Assembly (NCBI GenBank): GCA_003243445.1
Contig: QFQQ01000076.1
Location: forward strand, 1-38,307
Origin: Citrobacter freundii
GTDB lineage: Bacteria > Bacteroidota > Bacteroidia > Chitinophagales > Chitinophagaceae
Length of the DNA: 38,307 bases
Direction: 5' to 3'
The position numbers were made by a program, and so were the translations under genes. The notes beneath the pieces were generated by a model. It made no database searches and was not told the DNA's origin. It was given only the letters and a program-made list of their open reading frames with translations. Within the stretch, counting starts at the first letter, position 1. The number at the start of each line of letters is the position of its first letter. Positions 16,447-26,300 of the stretch are shown piece after piece.

Positions 16447-16541
16447 GTTCCCGCTGATTTCGCAGATTTTACTTTTCCTGAATAGAAATTTCGTTCAACG
16501 ATGTAGCCGGCCATATGAGGACACGCAGATGACGCAGATCA
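16447..16541. repeat. Family E repeat arms (9-nt period, CGCAGATTT/ATG)
   Basis: CGCTGATTTCGCAGATTTT (16452-16470) and ACGCAGATGACGCAGATCAC (about 16522-16541) are variants of the repeats at 1-142 and 35118-35322. Here both arms point the same way. They lie between the M23-like gene and ruvB. Confidence 0.65.
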
Positions 16542-16598
16542 CACTCCGCTTTCGGGTTCCGTTCGCCGTAGTGAAGCGAATAGGGAACACATCTCATG

Positions 16599-17297
16599 CT
16601 ATTCAATGAATCTCTCCATTCCCAATATCAACTCCGGATCAGGTGAATTTTCCAGCCACTGCCGCTTTTCAGAAAATTTACACACCCCCGGATAATCACC
16701 ATGCCAGTCTTTCATATCCAGGATCAATTGAAAATGAAGATGGGGTGGCCAATGGCCATTTTCATAAGGAATGCCGAACTCGGCAAAGATCTCTCCCCGT
16801 TTTATCAGTTGCCCTTCCTGCAGGTTTTTAAGAGATGACAAGCTCAGATGCCCATACAATGAATGAAAACTCGTACCATCTAACTGATGCGAAAGGATGA
16901 TCGTGGCACCATAATCTCCAAACTGGTTATTGAATGCAAAACTGTGCACGATGCCATCCAGCGGAGCCATCACAGCGGTGTATGGTTTACCCCAGATATC
17001 TGTACCAAGATGCAAACGCCTTGGTTCTTCACCCGCTACCGGTGCATCAAATACCTTACTTCTGCTGTATACCGTGCGATGCTCATTATAACCGCCAATG
17101 CCATATCTCGCACCGGCTGCAGATAATTTATCATTGATGTAAGCAGAGAAAAGATTTGTATCCTTCAGGATCGCTTCCGTAAGCTCCGTGTTCTGATCGG
17201 TGAAGTCCAGCGGCAGTAATTTATCTTTCTTCGGATCAAAAGGTACAACAGGAGCAAAGACCTGTGCAGTTTGCCTGATCACATTTTCAAAACTCAT
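16599..17297 (-). CDS. M23/LytM-fold peptidase-like protein without signal peptide
   Basis: This 232-residue protein has a lysostaphin/LytM (M23) domain. The metal and catalytic residues are visible: H96-x3-D100 (HLGTD), H150 (SLYGH), and H186/H188 in PPHLHF. M23 enzymes cleave peptide cross-links in peptidoglycan. Unusually, no signal peptide or membrane anchor is visible, and the N-terminus is a soluble 90-residue region (FENVIRQTAQVFAPVVPFD). It may therefore act in the cytoplasm, be exported by another route, or have a changed substrate. All expected zinc ligands are kept, so activity is plausible. It lies downstream of the large type IX cargo gene, separated by that gene's terminator. 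Confidence 0.82.
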   Translation of the reverse strand: MSFENVIRQTAQVFAPVVPFDPKKDKLLPLDFTDQNTELTEAILKDTNLFSAYINDKLSAAGARYGIGGYNEHRTVYSRSKVFDAPVAGEEPRRLHLGTDIWGKPYTAVMAPLDGIVHSFAFNNQFGDYGATIILSHQLDGTSFHSLYGHLSLSSLKNLQEGQLIKRGEIFAEFGIPYENGHWPPHLHFQLILDMKDWHGDYPGVCKFSEKRQWLENSPDPELILGMERFIE

Positions 17298-17321
17298 TTG
17301 ATAAAGCTAAACGAAAAAAAT

Positions 17322-17352
17322 AAAAAAAGCATCCGTGGTTAGCGGATGCTTT
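17322..17352 (-). terminator. Intrinsic terminator of the type IX cargo gene
   Basis: Read on the minus strand, AGCATCCG pairs with CGGATGCT around a 7-nt loop and is followed by seven T residues. It lies 23 nt after the stop codon of the 1505-residue gene. Confidence 0.9.
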
Positions 17353-17374
17353 GATGTTGGTCAATGATCAATTG

Positions 17375-20300
17375 TTATTTACTGATAATAACAGGGAATG
17401 TTTTATCCGATGTTCTCACTCCTCCGCTATAATAGAAATGGACCATGTAAGAGCCGGCAGGAAGAACGGTCAGGTCGATTGGGATCACGCGGCCATAAGC
17501 CAGGTTCGTAAGCTGACGGTTCTGTACGAGCAGTCCCGAAGTTGTATACACACGCATGGTCAGGTTATTATACAACACGCTGTTGATGCGGATGCTGAAA
17601 TTACCATTGTTCGGGTTCGGGAACAGGATCAATGCATCATCGCGAAGCAGACGGATCCGTTCCGGACAATCTTCCACTTTTGCGGTAACACTTGCAGTGA
17701 CCGTACAGCCGGAAGGATTGGTGTAACGGTATGTCAGTGGATAAGATCCTACTGCCGTCAGTGCAGGTCTGAATGTATTGCCTGATACGCCAACACCACT
17801 CCAGGTTCCACCGGCAGGTGTTGCATTCAACGCAATGCTTTCGTCACTGGTGCAGATCTTCGCTGGCCAGTTATTGACAACCGCAATCAGCGGTTTAACC
17901 GTTACGGTGCTTGTATTGGTACATCCAGCAGCTGTCGAAGTAGCAGTGTAGGTCGTTTCCGATGCAGGATTTGCATAAACAGAGTAGGCATTTGTTCCCG
18001 CAACATAAGGCACGGTTCCGGCAGCATCTGTAAATAATCCTGTCACAGGAGTCCAGGTCACTACAGGGTGCGGGAAGCCATATGATACTTCGATTGACCA
18101 TGATTCGAGTGTGCCATCAAGGATCGCTGCATCATCCATCAACGCAAGGGTCCATGCGCCGGATCCGTTCAGATCCGCCGGATTGGTTGTGTTGGATACA
18201 TAGCCATTCGGACCAACATTCGCGGCAGCATCCGGCTTGTAGGTGCCGGTATATGGCGCACCCAGCGCAGGAATAGCTGTTGTGGAAGATGAACTGATCA
18301 CCATATTGATCAGGTTCTCACCATCATCCCCTTTCTGGTTGAACAGGTTAATGACCTTGCCGTTCGGCGCTTTAAGGTTAATGATCAAATCTGAAACCCA
18401 CAAGTGTGACACGTTCAGTTTCACCTTGAAACCTGTTACCTGTGCACCCGCTGGAATACCTGTTACATTAAGCGAATGCGTCGCACCCACTGGATTGTTA
18501 TCCGGTATATTGATCGCAAGCGCACCTGAGCTTACCGCAGGCAGGTCAACCGGCGCAGGCGGCGCTGTAGAAAACTGTGTTGTGATCTGTGCGCATGCTT
18601 GCGGTGTTGCCGGTGTGAATACTGCCGCAACCGGTGTTGGGTTTATAAATGCAGGCAGTAAGTATGAATCATTGCCATTCTCAGAATCATTCGGGTTGGA
18701 TACATTGAATACAATGTTATGCATTCCCGCATTGAACGTAAATGCCGGTAACGGAACTTTCAATGTATCGCCCGGCGCAATTGTGCCGCTATTCACCGTA
18801 GCAGTCAGTGTAGTGGTAGCTGCGCCGGTGATGTTTGCCGTTACAGTAATTGGATAAGTAGCAAGATTCAATGGAGTGAGGTTATAGTTCACCACATTGG
18901 CCGTCATCACGAAGTTCGGTGTCGGGCAGGTTGGTAATGTCTGCACGATTGACGGGATACCTGCATCCACCAATGGAGCGACGCGCACACTCACATCATC
19001 AAGGAACAGGAATGCCTGATCCGCGTCCGACTTCGCATGCAGGCCTATATAATAGATACCCGTTGCAGGCGGAGTGAATTCAACACGCGCAGAATCCCAC
19101 GGATCATCAAAGGCTGTGTTGATATTATTATTTTCCCAAAGCAAAGTTGACATTGAAGCCGGGGATGCAGCGCTGCCATATTTCACTTCAAGCTTCTCTA
19201 TATAATCAGGACCATCAGATCCTTTATAGAAGAACTTGATACGGTACTTCGTTCCGCCATTCAATTGCAATCCCTGCAGGAAGAACCAGTCGTCGGCGCC
19301 ACGGTTTGTGTTCACCGCATCATACAAATATCGCAGGGAGGTCGTCGGCGAAACAGATACGTTCGGATCTGCGCTTGAAGCCAGGATCCACTGACCGCCC
19401 GACTGATTGGGAACAGGCCCGCTGCTTCCATTTACATCGTATGCACTTGTACAACCCGGATAACCATCCGGCCCGGTCACACCCTCAAAATTCATTACAT
19501 ATGGAACAGTTGTTGGCTCACAGAGCGTGCGTATCGTTGCTTTCGCATTGAGACTGTACAGAGTTCCACCATCGCAACTTTGTCTTACATAAATATCATA
19601 ATCAGTTTCAGGATCAAGACCCGTAATTGTTACCGGAGAGGTGGTTGCCCCGGTGATCACGGTTCCTTCACCGGCTGTTATACCCGTTCCCGGAATAAAG
19701 CCAGGATAACCATATTCGATCACAAAGTTGCCTCCGTCTGATACAAAATGCAGCTCCGCAGAATTTGGCGTAGTACTGAAGGCTTTCACCTCTGTTGGTG
19801 TAGAGCATGACTCTACAGTGATATCATCAACGATCAGGAATGCCTGATCTGCATCAGAGAATACATGGAAGCCGATATAATAAGCGCCAGAACTTGTTGG
19901 CGTGAAAGTGACGGTCGCCGTTTCAAATGGTGAATTAATATCGCTGGCAATGCCGATCTCGGAGAAAAGTGTACCCGTTGTCATCGCAGCAGCATTTGGT
20001 GCAGTGCCATATTTCACTTCCAGGTTTTCAACGAATGTAGGACCTGCGGACGCTTTGTACTTAAAGGAAAGCGTATAAGTCTTACCGGCCGTCAGATTAA
20101 GTCCCTGAATAAAGAACCAGTCATTCGCAGGTGTGGTCGGATCATATCCGTACACCATGCTCACCGGATCTGAAGAAGCAGCCGGGCTTCCGCCAAAGAA
20201 CGGTTGCCATGTGTTAGCGCCATTCAGATCCTGGATCACCACACACGATGGAAGATCAGGTTCAACTGTAGCATCAAAATTTTGAACGAACGGAATGTTC

Positions 20301-21892
20301 ACCGGATCACAAACTGTTGTAAACTGTACCGGGCCTTCCCACACACTCGGACCATTACCACCGCAATCTGATCTTACCCACAGGAAATAATTTGACCCGC
20401 CAGACAACCCGGTCACTGTTGCATTCAAAACTCCGGCAGCAGTTGTACCAGTTGCCTCCAGTCCGGCAGCACCGCTTCCGCCGTCTCCGAATGAACGCAC
20501 TTCCCAAACATAACCGCCGGAAGCATTCGTGATCGATGCAGTCCAGCTGATAAGTTCTTCTGTTGGTGAAGATGGAATAGCCGTCAGGCCACTTGGTGGC
20601 GCACATGCGGGAGGCACGGTGATCAGCAAACCATAATCTTCTGTTTCACCAAAAGTATAAGAGGTCTGACAAGGATCATTTTCATTTGGAATAGTAAAAA
20701 AGCCATCCGTGTCACCAAATTTGATCCGCAATCTTGTTGTGCCAAGCGTTGCATTTGCGGGCACTGTGAAGAAGATATTGTAAGGAGACACATTTCCTCC
20801 TTTTTGACCTACAAATTCACCCGGGTCTGAGAAATCACCATCCTGGTTAAAATCTGCATACACATACGCCACGTCAGTAGAATACCACGGCGTCACACCG
20901 CTTGCTATCGTCAGTTTCACCACCTGCCCCTGGAATACTGATGCGATAACCGAAGCTGAATAATCTGAATAAGAGCTATTATCCGTGCTGTTTTCAATGC
21001 CTCCGGAAATGCTCACGCTGGCGATGTATTCATTGTCGATATCTTCCGAACCTGTCGGGCAATAACAGTCACCAATTGGTGTAACAGTCACTTCCAGTTC
21101 TGTTGAATAAGCCGTGCCGCCCGACTGAGTACAGCTTATTTGCCTGCGAAAATGCGTTGCTGCAGGCAGACCTGTTACAATATATCTTTTTGATGTTGCG
21201 CCTGGAATATCCGTCCAGATAGTTCCATCAGGTGATGATTGCCATTGATAAGTAAGACCACTGCCAAAAGTTGCACCGGTAACGTCCAGTTCAAATGCAG
21301 CACCGGGGCATGAAGAAGCCGGACCTTCGATCGTTCCGCCCGACGGGGTCAGCACGCAGGGAGAAGATTCAACGACCGCGATGGTGTAATCTTCGGCCTG
21401 TCCATAACTGGTGCTGTTACAGGGAAGCGCTGATGTATTATAGCGTTTGGTCACACGCATTCTTGTGTAACCTGGCAATGCACCCAGCGGTATATCGATC
21501 TTTGCACTGACGTCTTTACCATCTGTGCCGGTGGAATTGAATATCGCTCCTATAAAAACATGCTCACCGTCATCTTCAAAATCTCCATCCTGGTTCCAGT
21601 CGATGTATACATCAAAGCGATTAGTATACTCACCAACTGTATTTCCGGTGACAGTGATGATATGTGTCTGTCCCGTAAAAACAGTGGTTGTATCAGCGGT
21701 GATTGTAAAATTTTCATAATCGTCTGCCAGATCTTCATTGGATTCGCTTTGATGAAAAAGCGTATTGAACCTTACCGAAGTAATAGGTTCTGCCCCGCTC
21801 GGAAAGCTGATCGCACAATATTGAGCGGAGGTTACAGCTGAGAACCCGAATACGAATAATGCAGAAAAGAGAAAAAGGTAAAGCTTTCTCAT
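17375..21892 (-). CDS. Large secreted multidomain protein with type IX secretion sorting domain
   Basis: The product is 1505 residues from the ATG at 21892, which begins the signal peptide MRKLYLFLFSALFVFGFSA. The open frame continues 30 codons upstream, but that would bury the signal. Domains in order: a GEVED domain with a calcium-binding-like DWNQDGDFEDDGE (about 90-115), an Ig-like part, a second GEVED (DFNQDGDFSDPGE, near 347), a fibronectin III-like part (about 430), two homologous choice-of-anchor-J jelly-roll domains (about 534-692 and 794-974, each with ...DADQAFL...DD), a CARDB-like region, a proprotein convertase P domain (about 1117-1272), another Ig-like repeat, and a C-terminal type A sorting domain (FPNPNNGNF) at about 1420-1505. 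It should be exported by T9SS to the cell surface. No catalytic domain is seen, which suggests adhesion or substrate binding. Confidence 0.9.
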   Translation of the reverse strand: MRKLYLFLFSALFVFGFSAVTSAQYCAISFPSGAEPITSVRFNTLFHQSESNEDLADDYENFTITADTTTVFTGQTHIITVTGNTVGEYTNRFDVYIDWNQDGDFEDDGEHVFIGAIFNSTGTDGKDVSAKIDIPLGALPGYTRMRVTKRYNTSALPCNSTSYGQAEDYTIAVVESSPCVLTPSGGTIEGPASSCPGAAFELDVTGATFGSGLTYQWQSSPDGTIWTDIPGATSKRYIVTGLPAATHFRRQISCTQSGGTAYSTELEVTVTPIGDCYCPTGSEDIDNEYIASVSISGGIENSTDNSSYSDYSASVIASVFQGQVVKLTIASGVTPWYSTDVAYVYADFNQDGDFSDPGEFVGQKGGNVSPYNIFFTVPANATLGTTRLRIKFGDTDGFFTIPNENDPCQTSYTFGETEDYGLLITVPPACAPPSGLTAIPSSPTEELISWTASITNASGGYVWEVRSFGDGGSGAAGLEATGTTAAGVLNATVTGLSGGSNYFLWVRSDCGGNGPSVWEGPVQFTTVCDPVNIPFVQNFDATVEPDLPSCVVIQDLNGANTWQPFFGGSPAASSDPVSMVYGYDPTTPANDWFFIQGLNLTAGKTYTLSFKYKASAGPTFVENLEVKYGTAPNAAAMTTGTLFSEIGIASDINSPFETATVTFTPTSSGAYYIGFHVFSDADQAFLIVDDITVESCSTPTEVKAFSTTPNSAELHFVSDGGNFVIEYGYPGFIPGTGITAGEGTVITGATTSPVTITGLDPETDYDIYVRQSCDGGTLYSLNAKATIRTLCEPTTVPYVMNFEGVTGPDGYPGCTSAYDVNGSSGPVPNQSGGQWILASSADPNVSVSPTTSLRYLYDAVNTNRGADDWFFLQGLQLNGGTKYRIKFFYKGSDGPDYIEKLEVKYGSAASPASMSTLLWENNNINTAFDDPWDSARVEFTPPATGIYYIGLHAKSDADQAFLFLDDVSVRVAPLVDAGIPSIVQTLPTCPTPNFVMTANVVNYNLTPLNLATYPITVTANITGAATTTLTATVNSGTIAPGDTLKVPLPAFTFNAGMHNIVFNVSNPNDSENGNDSYLLPAFINPTPVAAVFTPATPQACAQITTQFSTAPPAPVDLPAVSSGALAINIPDNNPVGATHSLNVTGIPAGAQVTGFKVKLNVSHLWVSDLIINLKAPNGKVINLFNQKGDDGENLINMVISSSSTTAIPALGAPYTGTYKPDAAANVGPNGYVSNTTNPADLNGSGAWTLALMDDAAILDGTLESWSIEVSYGFPHPVVTWTPVTGLFTDAAGTVPYVAGTNAYSVYANPASETTYTATSTAAGCTNTSTVTVKPLIAVVNNWPAKICTSDESIALNATPAGGTWSGVGVSGNTFRPALTAVGSYPLTYRYTNPSGCTVTASVTAKVEDCPERIRLLRDDALILFPNPNNGNFSIRINSVLYNNLTMRVYTTSGLLVQNRQLTNLAYGRVIPIDLTVLPAGSYMVHFYYSGGVRTSDKTFPVIISK

Positions 21893-22138
21893 ACGCAGAT
21901 TTTGGTGTTTGGTTGGAGATATAGAAGGGAAGTTTGTGAAGACTTCTGTCTGAAAGATATTTATTTTTTCTGTTATCACCATTATTAACCTTTTTTTTCT
22001 TTACTTATCAACGGTTGAAATACAGCATTAAACCCTTGCCGGATAAGCATTCCGGCGATCTGAACATTTGCGGGCCCCAGTATATGCATATACTATCGGC
22101 AACATGTAGCCGTTTAAGTAATAATCCTTAGAACAGCT

Positions 22139-23173
22139 ATGCAGATGCGGACTTTTATCACTGGAAAACTGGTAACATTACTCTTGTTGGTCAGCTTTTC
22201 ATCACAGGCTCAGATGATCACGGGTGTATGGACGGGCAAGATCAACCGGCAGAAGGTTGAAGTAAAGATCATTCAGCGCGGAGATAGTCTCACGGGCACA
22301 TCCTATTATGGTTCACCGTCACAATATCGCCGTTACCGTATCAAAGGTTACTTTGATGCGGGGTCAAATGAAACGGTTTGGTGGGATGATGAACTGATCG
22401 ATGAACGCCCGGCCTCCTCACGCAACGGGCAGATGGCATTGCTATCCCGAGCGGATTTCAACTGTCCGGGAAGCGGCAAAATGACGCTGGATGGAAAAGC
22501 AGGTAAAATAGAAGATGATCCTTCCGGTGAAGTTCATCTCACCAAAACTTCCACCAGTTCCTTTACCGATGAATGGGATTACGTAATTGAAAATTATACC
22601 ATGGGAGGCAACGATCCCGATCTGATCGATAGCATTGAATCGCTCAGTCCTGTGATCGCGCAGAAGCCGGCGCCAGTAAATACAACGCCTCCTGTTTTAA
22701 AAGTGGAACCACCCGTGGCAAAACAAACGCCACCCGAAAAAATGGTCATGATACCACCGGCGCCCGCCCCAAAACAGGTAACCCCTCCATCGCCACAAAC
22801 CATTGAGCAAAAGTTCATCGCGCGCAAAAAAACCTTTGTCACAGAAATTCCGCTTGCAGGCGACTCAGTCGAACTGCGTTTTTATGATAACGCCGAAATA
22901 GATGGCGATTCCATCTCACTATTCCTGAACGATCAATTAATATACAGCAATATCCGCCTGACCGGAAATGCGTATACGATCAAACTGGCCGTAAATACTT
23001 TAAGTGATAACAGCGAACTCGTTATGGTGGCTGAAAATCTTGGCTCCATTCCACCCAATACATCGTTGATGGTGGCGGTTGTGGGAGATAAAAGATATGA
23101 AGCGAGATTGGAGAGTACGGAGGGCAGTAGTGCGATGGTGAGGTTCAGGCGACCGCCGACCACCGGCCGCTGA
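22139..23173 (+). CDS. Secreted protein of unknown function with proline-rich linker
   Basis: This is a 344-residue protein that I do not recognise. An N-terminal signal peptide (TGKLVTLLLLVSFSSQAQ) is followed by a beta-rich domain (about 26-140) with MITGVWTGKINRQ at its start. A long proline-rich linker follows (about 176-225, with repeated PP and KQ), then a C-terminal beta domain (about 230-335) with a DGDSISLFLNDQLIY pattern, as in some carbohydrate-associated beta-sandwiches. The last residues (RFRRPPTTGR) and the stop are written in a period-7 GACCGC repeat, so the C-terminus may be extended or replaced by the repeat. It is divergent from the type IX cargo and convergent with the S41 protease. 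The start may be Met1 or Met3. Confidence 0.75.
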   Translation: MQMRTFITGKLVTLLLLVSFSSQAQMITGVWTGKINRQKVEVKIIQRGDSLTGTSYYGSPSQYRRYRIKGYFDAGSNETVWWDDELIDERPASSRNGQMALLSRADFNCPGSGKMTLDGKAGKIEDDPSGEVHLTKTSTSSFTDEWDYVIENYTMGGNDPDLIDSIESLSPVIAQKPAPVNTTPPVLKVEPPVAKQTPPEKMVMIPPAPAPKQVTPPSPQTIEQKFIARKKTFVTEIPLAGDSVELRFYDNAEIDGDSISLFLNDQLIYSNIRLTGNAYTIKLAVNTLSDNSELVMVAENLGSIPPNTSLMVAVVGDKRYEARLESTEGSSAMVRFRRPPTTGR

Positions 23174-23182
23174 CCGCCGACG
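23150..23182. repeat. Family B solo arm (7-nt period, GACCGCC) overlapping a gene end
   Basis: CGACCGCCGACCACC and GGCCGCTGACCGCC are period-7 words. The TGA stop of the 22139-23173 gene lies inside this arm. No inverted partner was found nearby. Confidence 0.75.
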
Positions 23183-23203
23183 TTTGCGAACGGGATAAAT
23201 GAA

Positions 23204-23348
23204 AAAGGTTCCAGAAGTTCCAGAGGTTTCAGAAGTTCCAGAGGTTATTAACCTTCGACTTCTAGAACCTCTGAAACCTATGGAACCTTTGAAACCTATG
23301 AAACCTATGGAACCTATGGAACCTATGGAACTTCTGGAACCTCTGAAC
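23204..23348. repeat. Family A inverted repeat between convergent genes
   Basis: The left arm (23204-23248) consists of GGTTCCAGA-type 9-mers. The right arm (23249-23348) is long, with complementary TGGAACCTA/TGAAACCTA units repeated about ten times. It ends immediately before the S41 protease stop codon at 23350. Unit number is higher here than in any other copy, which suggests slippage. Confidence 0.9.
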
Positions 23349-23349
23349 C

Positions 23350-26300
23350 TTACTTCAACTGCTTCAAAATCTCCTCTATCGCCCTATCCAACTGCGGATC
23401 CTTTCCCGTGAGTTTATCTTCAAAACTATTGACCACCAGTATATCCGGCTGCACACCAGTCGTTTCAAGATCTTTTCCATCAAGTGTATAGCAACCCCAG
23501 CCCGGCATACGCACAGATGAATTATCTACCAGGCTCACGCCGCTGGTGAAGATGATCCAGCGATAAGTACCGTTGCCGATGATCTTACCCAGCTTCAATG
23601 CTTTGAATCCCTGTGAAGTCATTTCCGCATCACTTAATGATTGTTCATTTGTCAGTAAAATGATCGGTTTGTCTGCCGGTGCAAAATTGGATTGCGGAGA
23701 CAAACCACCTTCGCGGTATTTCCATTTCAGGTAAGAACGCTGTGAAAGGAAACGCAATACTTCGTCATGTACGTTACCACCGGTATTGTAGCGAAGATCA
23801 AAGATCAGCGCATCTTTTTTATTGAGCTCTTTGGTCATGTCGATGATGAACTGCTCCAGTTCACCCGAACCCATGTTCTTCATGTAACCGTAAGCGATCC
23901 GGCCCTTGCTTTTTTCGTCAACACGTTTCTGATTATTGTCTACCCACTCGTCATAAAGGTTGTTGAACAAACTGGATTGTGGATGAAGTTTAACAGAAAC
24001 AGGTTGACCGTTTCGCGTGAATTCAAGACTGATCTCCCTGTCCTGCGAAGGACGAGTGAAGTAATAACTACGGTCTTTGTTATTATCAACCGGTTCGCCA
24101 TTCACTTTGGTAAGTACATCACCGGGCCGTATATCTATCCCTTTCTTATCCGCAGCAGAACGTTTAACCACATACTTTACTTTATACGGAGCATCTTCGT
24201 CAAACATGATCCCCGTTTCCATCGTACTGTTGGAAAGTGTGATCGCTTCGTCTGTTCCAAATGTACCAAAGCCCTGGTGCGAAGAGTTGAGTTCTCCCAG
24301 CATATCATTCAGCAAAATGCGGAGATCGGCCCTGTTATTCAGGTAAGGGATGAACTGCTGGTAATATTGTTTGGTCTTTTTCCAATCGAGGCCATGGAAA
24401 TTTTCATCATAATAATTTTCTTCCATCTGCGCCCATGCTTCTTCAAACATCTGACTGAATTCTGCAGAGAGATTACGGCGGAAAGTGTAGCTGATATTGA
24501 TCGGATCAAGACGGTTCAGGTCCAGGTTCAGCTTGCTGATACCTGAATTGTTCAGTACATAAAGCTTGTCGTTTGCATCAACAAAAGCGGATACACCGCC
24601 ATCGGCCACTTTCTCTGTCTTGTCCTGCTCGAAAGGTTCTTTGGTTGTCTTCCATAAAGCATTGCGGCCTTCACCATGATCGCTATGATAGAGTACAACG
24701 GTCTTGTCGCCTTTTTGTACCAACGCCACCAGGTCCTGTGCGCCGGCAAAAGGTCCGATGCGTTCGAGCCTTTCCATGATATCTTCCATATCGATGGTAA
24801 TGGTCTTTGCAGGAGGTGTTGCGGCTGCTGTGGCCGTTGCTTTTTTAGTAGTGTCTTTTTTGGTGGCAGTATCTTTCTTTTCCTCTTTGAATAATTCGTC
24901 AAACTTATCAACACGGAACGGTTCATCCAGTTTCTCCAGCGCAACCCTGTACACTTTTGCATCTGGCATACCGAACGGATATGCCGGTTTCAATCTTTGG
25001 GAAGTGAAATAGATATACTTGCCGTCAGGAGACCAGATAGGGTCTGCTTCGGTGATATCTGTATTCGTCAGATTCGTTGTTTTATTTTCCTTGATATTAT
25101 AGATGTAGATATCACGCTCAAAATTCCTGTATCCGCAGAAGATCACGTATTCATCGTTTGGAGAAAATCCGGGATCACTATTCTGAAAACCCCAGATCTC
25201 CGTTTTCGCGATCGTCTTGCTTTCACCTGTTTTTATATCCAGCATGCGCACTTCATCGCGGCCGCTGAGGTATACACCTTTATCGCGTTTTTTATTTAAT
25301 ACCAGCAGGCGATTATTGCGGGTATCTTTTGTGAGTTGCTTGAGTGTACCCTTTCCATCTGCGCTGATGGTATACCAGTTTGTATAGCCGCCAAAGGTCT
25401 GATTGAATACAAGTGTTTTGTTATCACTCGTCCATTTCACTTCGCGGACGCGTTCAGCAGATCCTCTTTTTACCTGCTGAACAAATTTGCCGTCGATATC
25501 GCTTACAAATAATTCACCGCGTGATATGAACGCAAGTTTCTTATTATCCGGAGATACATCAAACGCACTGATAGTTGATTTTACGTCAAAGTCTTTTTCT
25601 TTTGGTAAAATATTGTTGCGGATGATGGAGATATTCAGCTTGCTTTCGCTGCCGCTTTTTACATCGTATTTCCAAAGCTGATAATCTTTTTCAAACACGA
25701 TGGTTCCGCCCTGTGCATTTACAACCGGTGTTTTGATAGAAGAACTGAATTTTGTCAATGCTTTCTTTTTACCATTATCCAATGTATAAAGATTGTATTG
25801 ACCATTTGCTTCATCTGAAATGAAGTAAATGTTTCCCTGCCGGTCGATCGTTGCACCGAAATCCTTTCCTTCCCAATCAGTATATTTTTTATACTGTTTT
25901 GTTTGGAGGTTGTAAGATTGTATGTCCGGGTTGAATGGTCCCTTATAACGTTTACGCTGTACCTGGTTGGAGCTTTCCCAGGTATCATTAAAATAAATAT
26001 CACCTGAAGGGTGTTCTACCAGGTTATGATCATACTGGAAGAAATAGCTGCCAAATACGCGGCGTGGCGTACCACCTGTTGCAGCCACTTTGAAACCCGC
26101 GACCTGCCCCATACGGCCGCTATTGAAATAGATCGATTTTGAATCCCAGCTCCAGCCGGTGACTTCATCATTCGAACTGTGATACGTTACCTGGTTTACT
26201 TCACCGCCGTTGACGGGAATGACAAAGATGTCACCATTCCCATACTGCCTGCCGGTAAATGCGATCCATTTGCCATCAGGCGAAACGCGCGGACTGGTTT

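Noticed and set aside
23767..24546. Open frame of 259 codons on the plus strand inside the S41 protease gene
   Set aside because: Complete overlap with a recognisable protease on the other strand. The translation has no motif.
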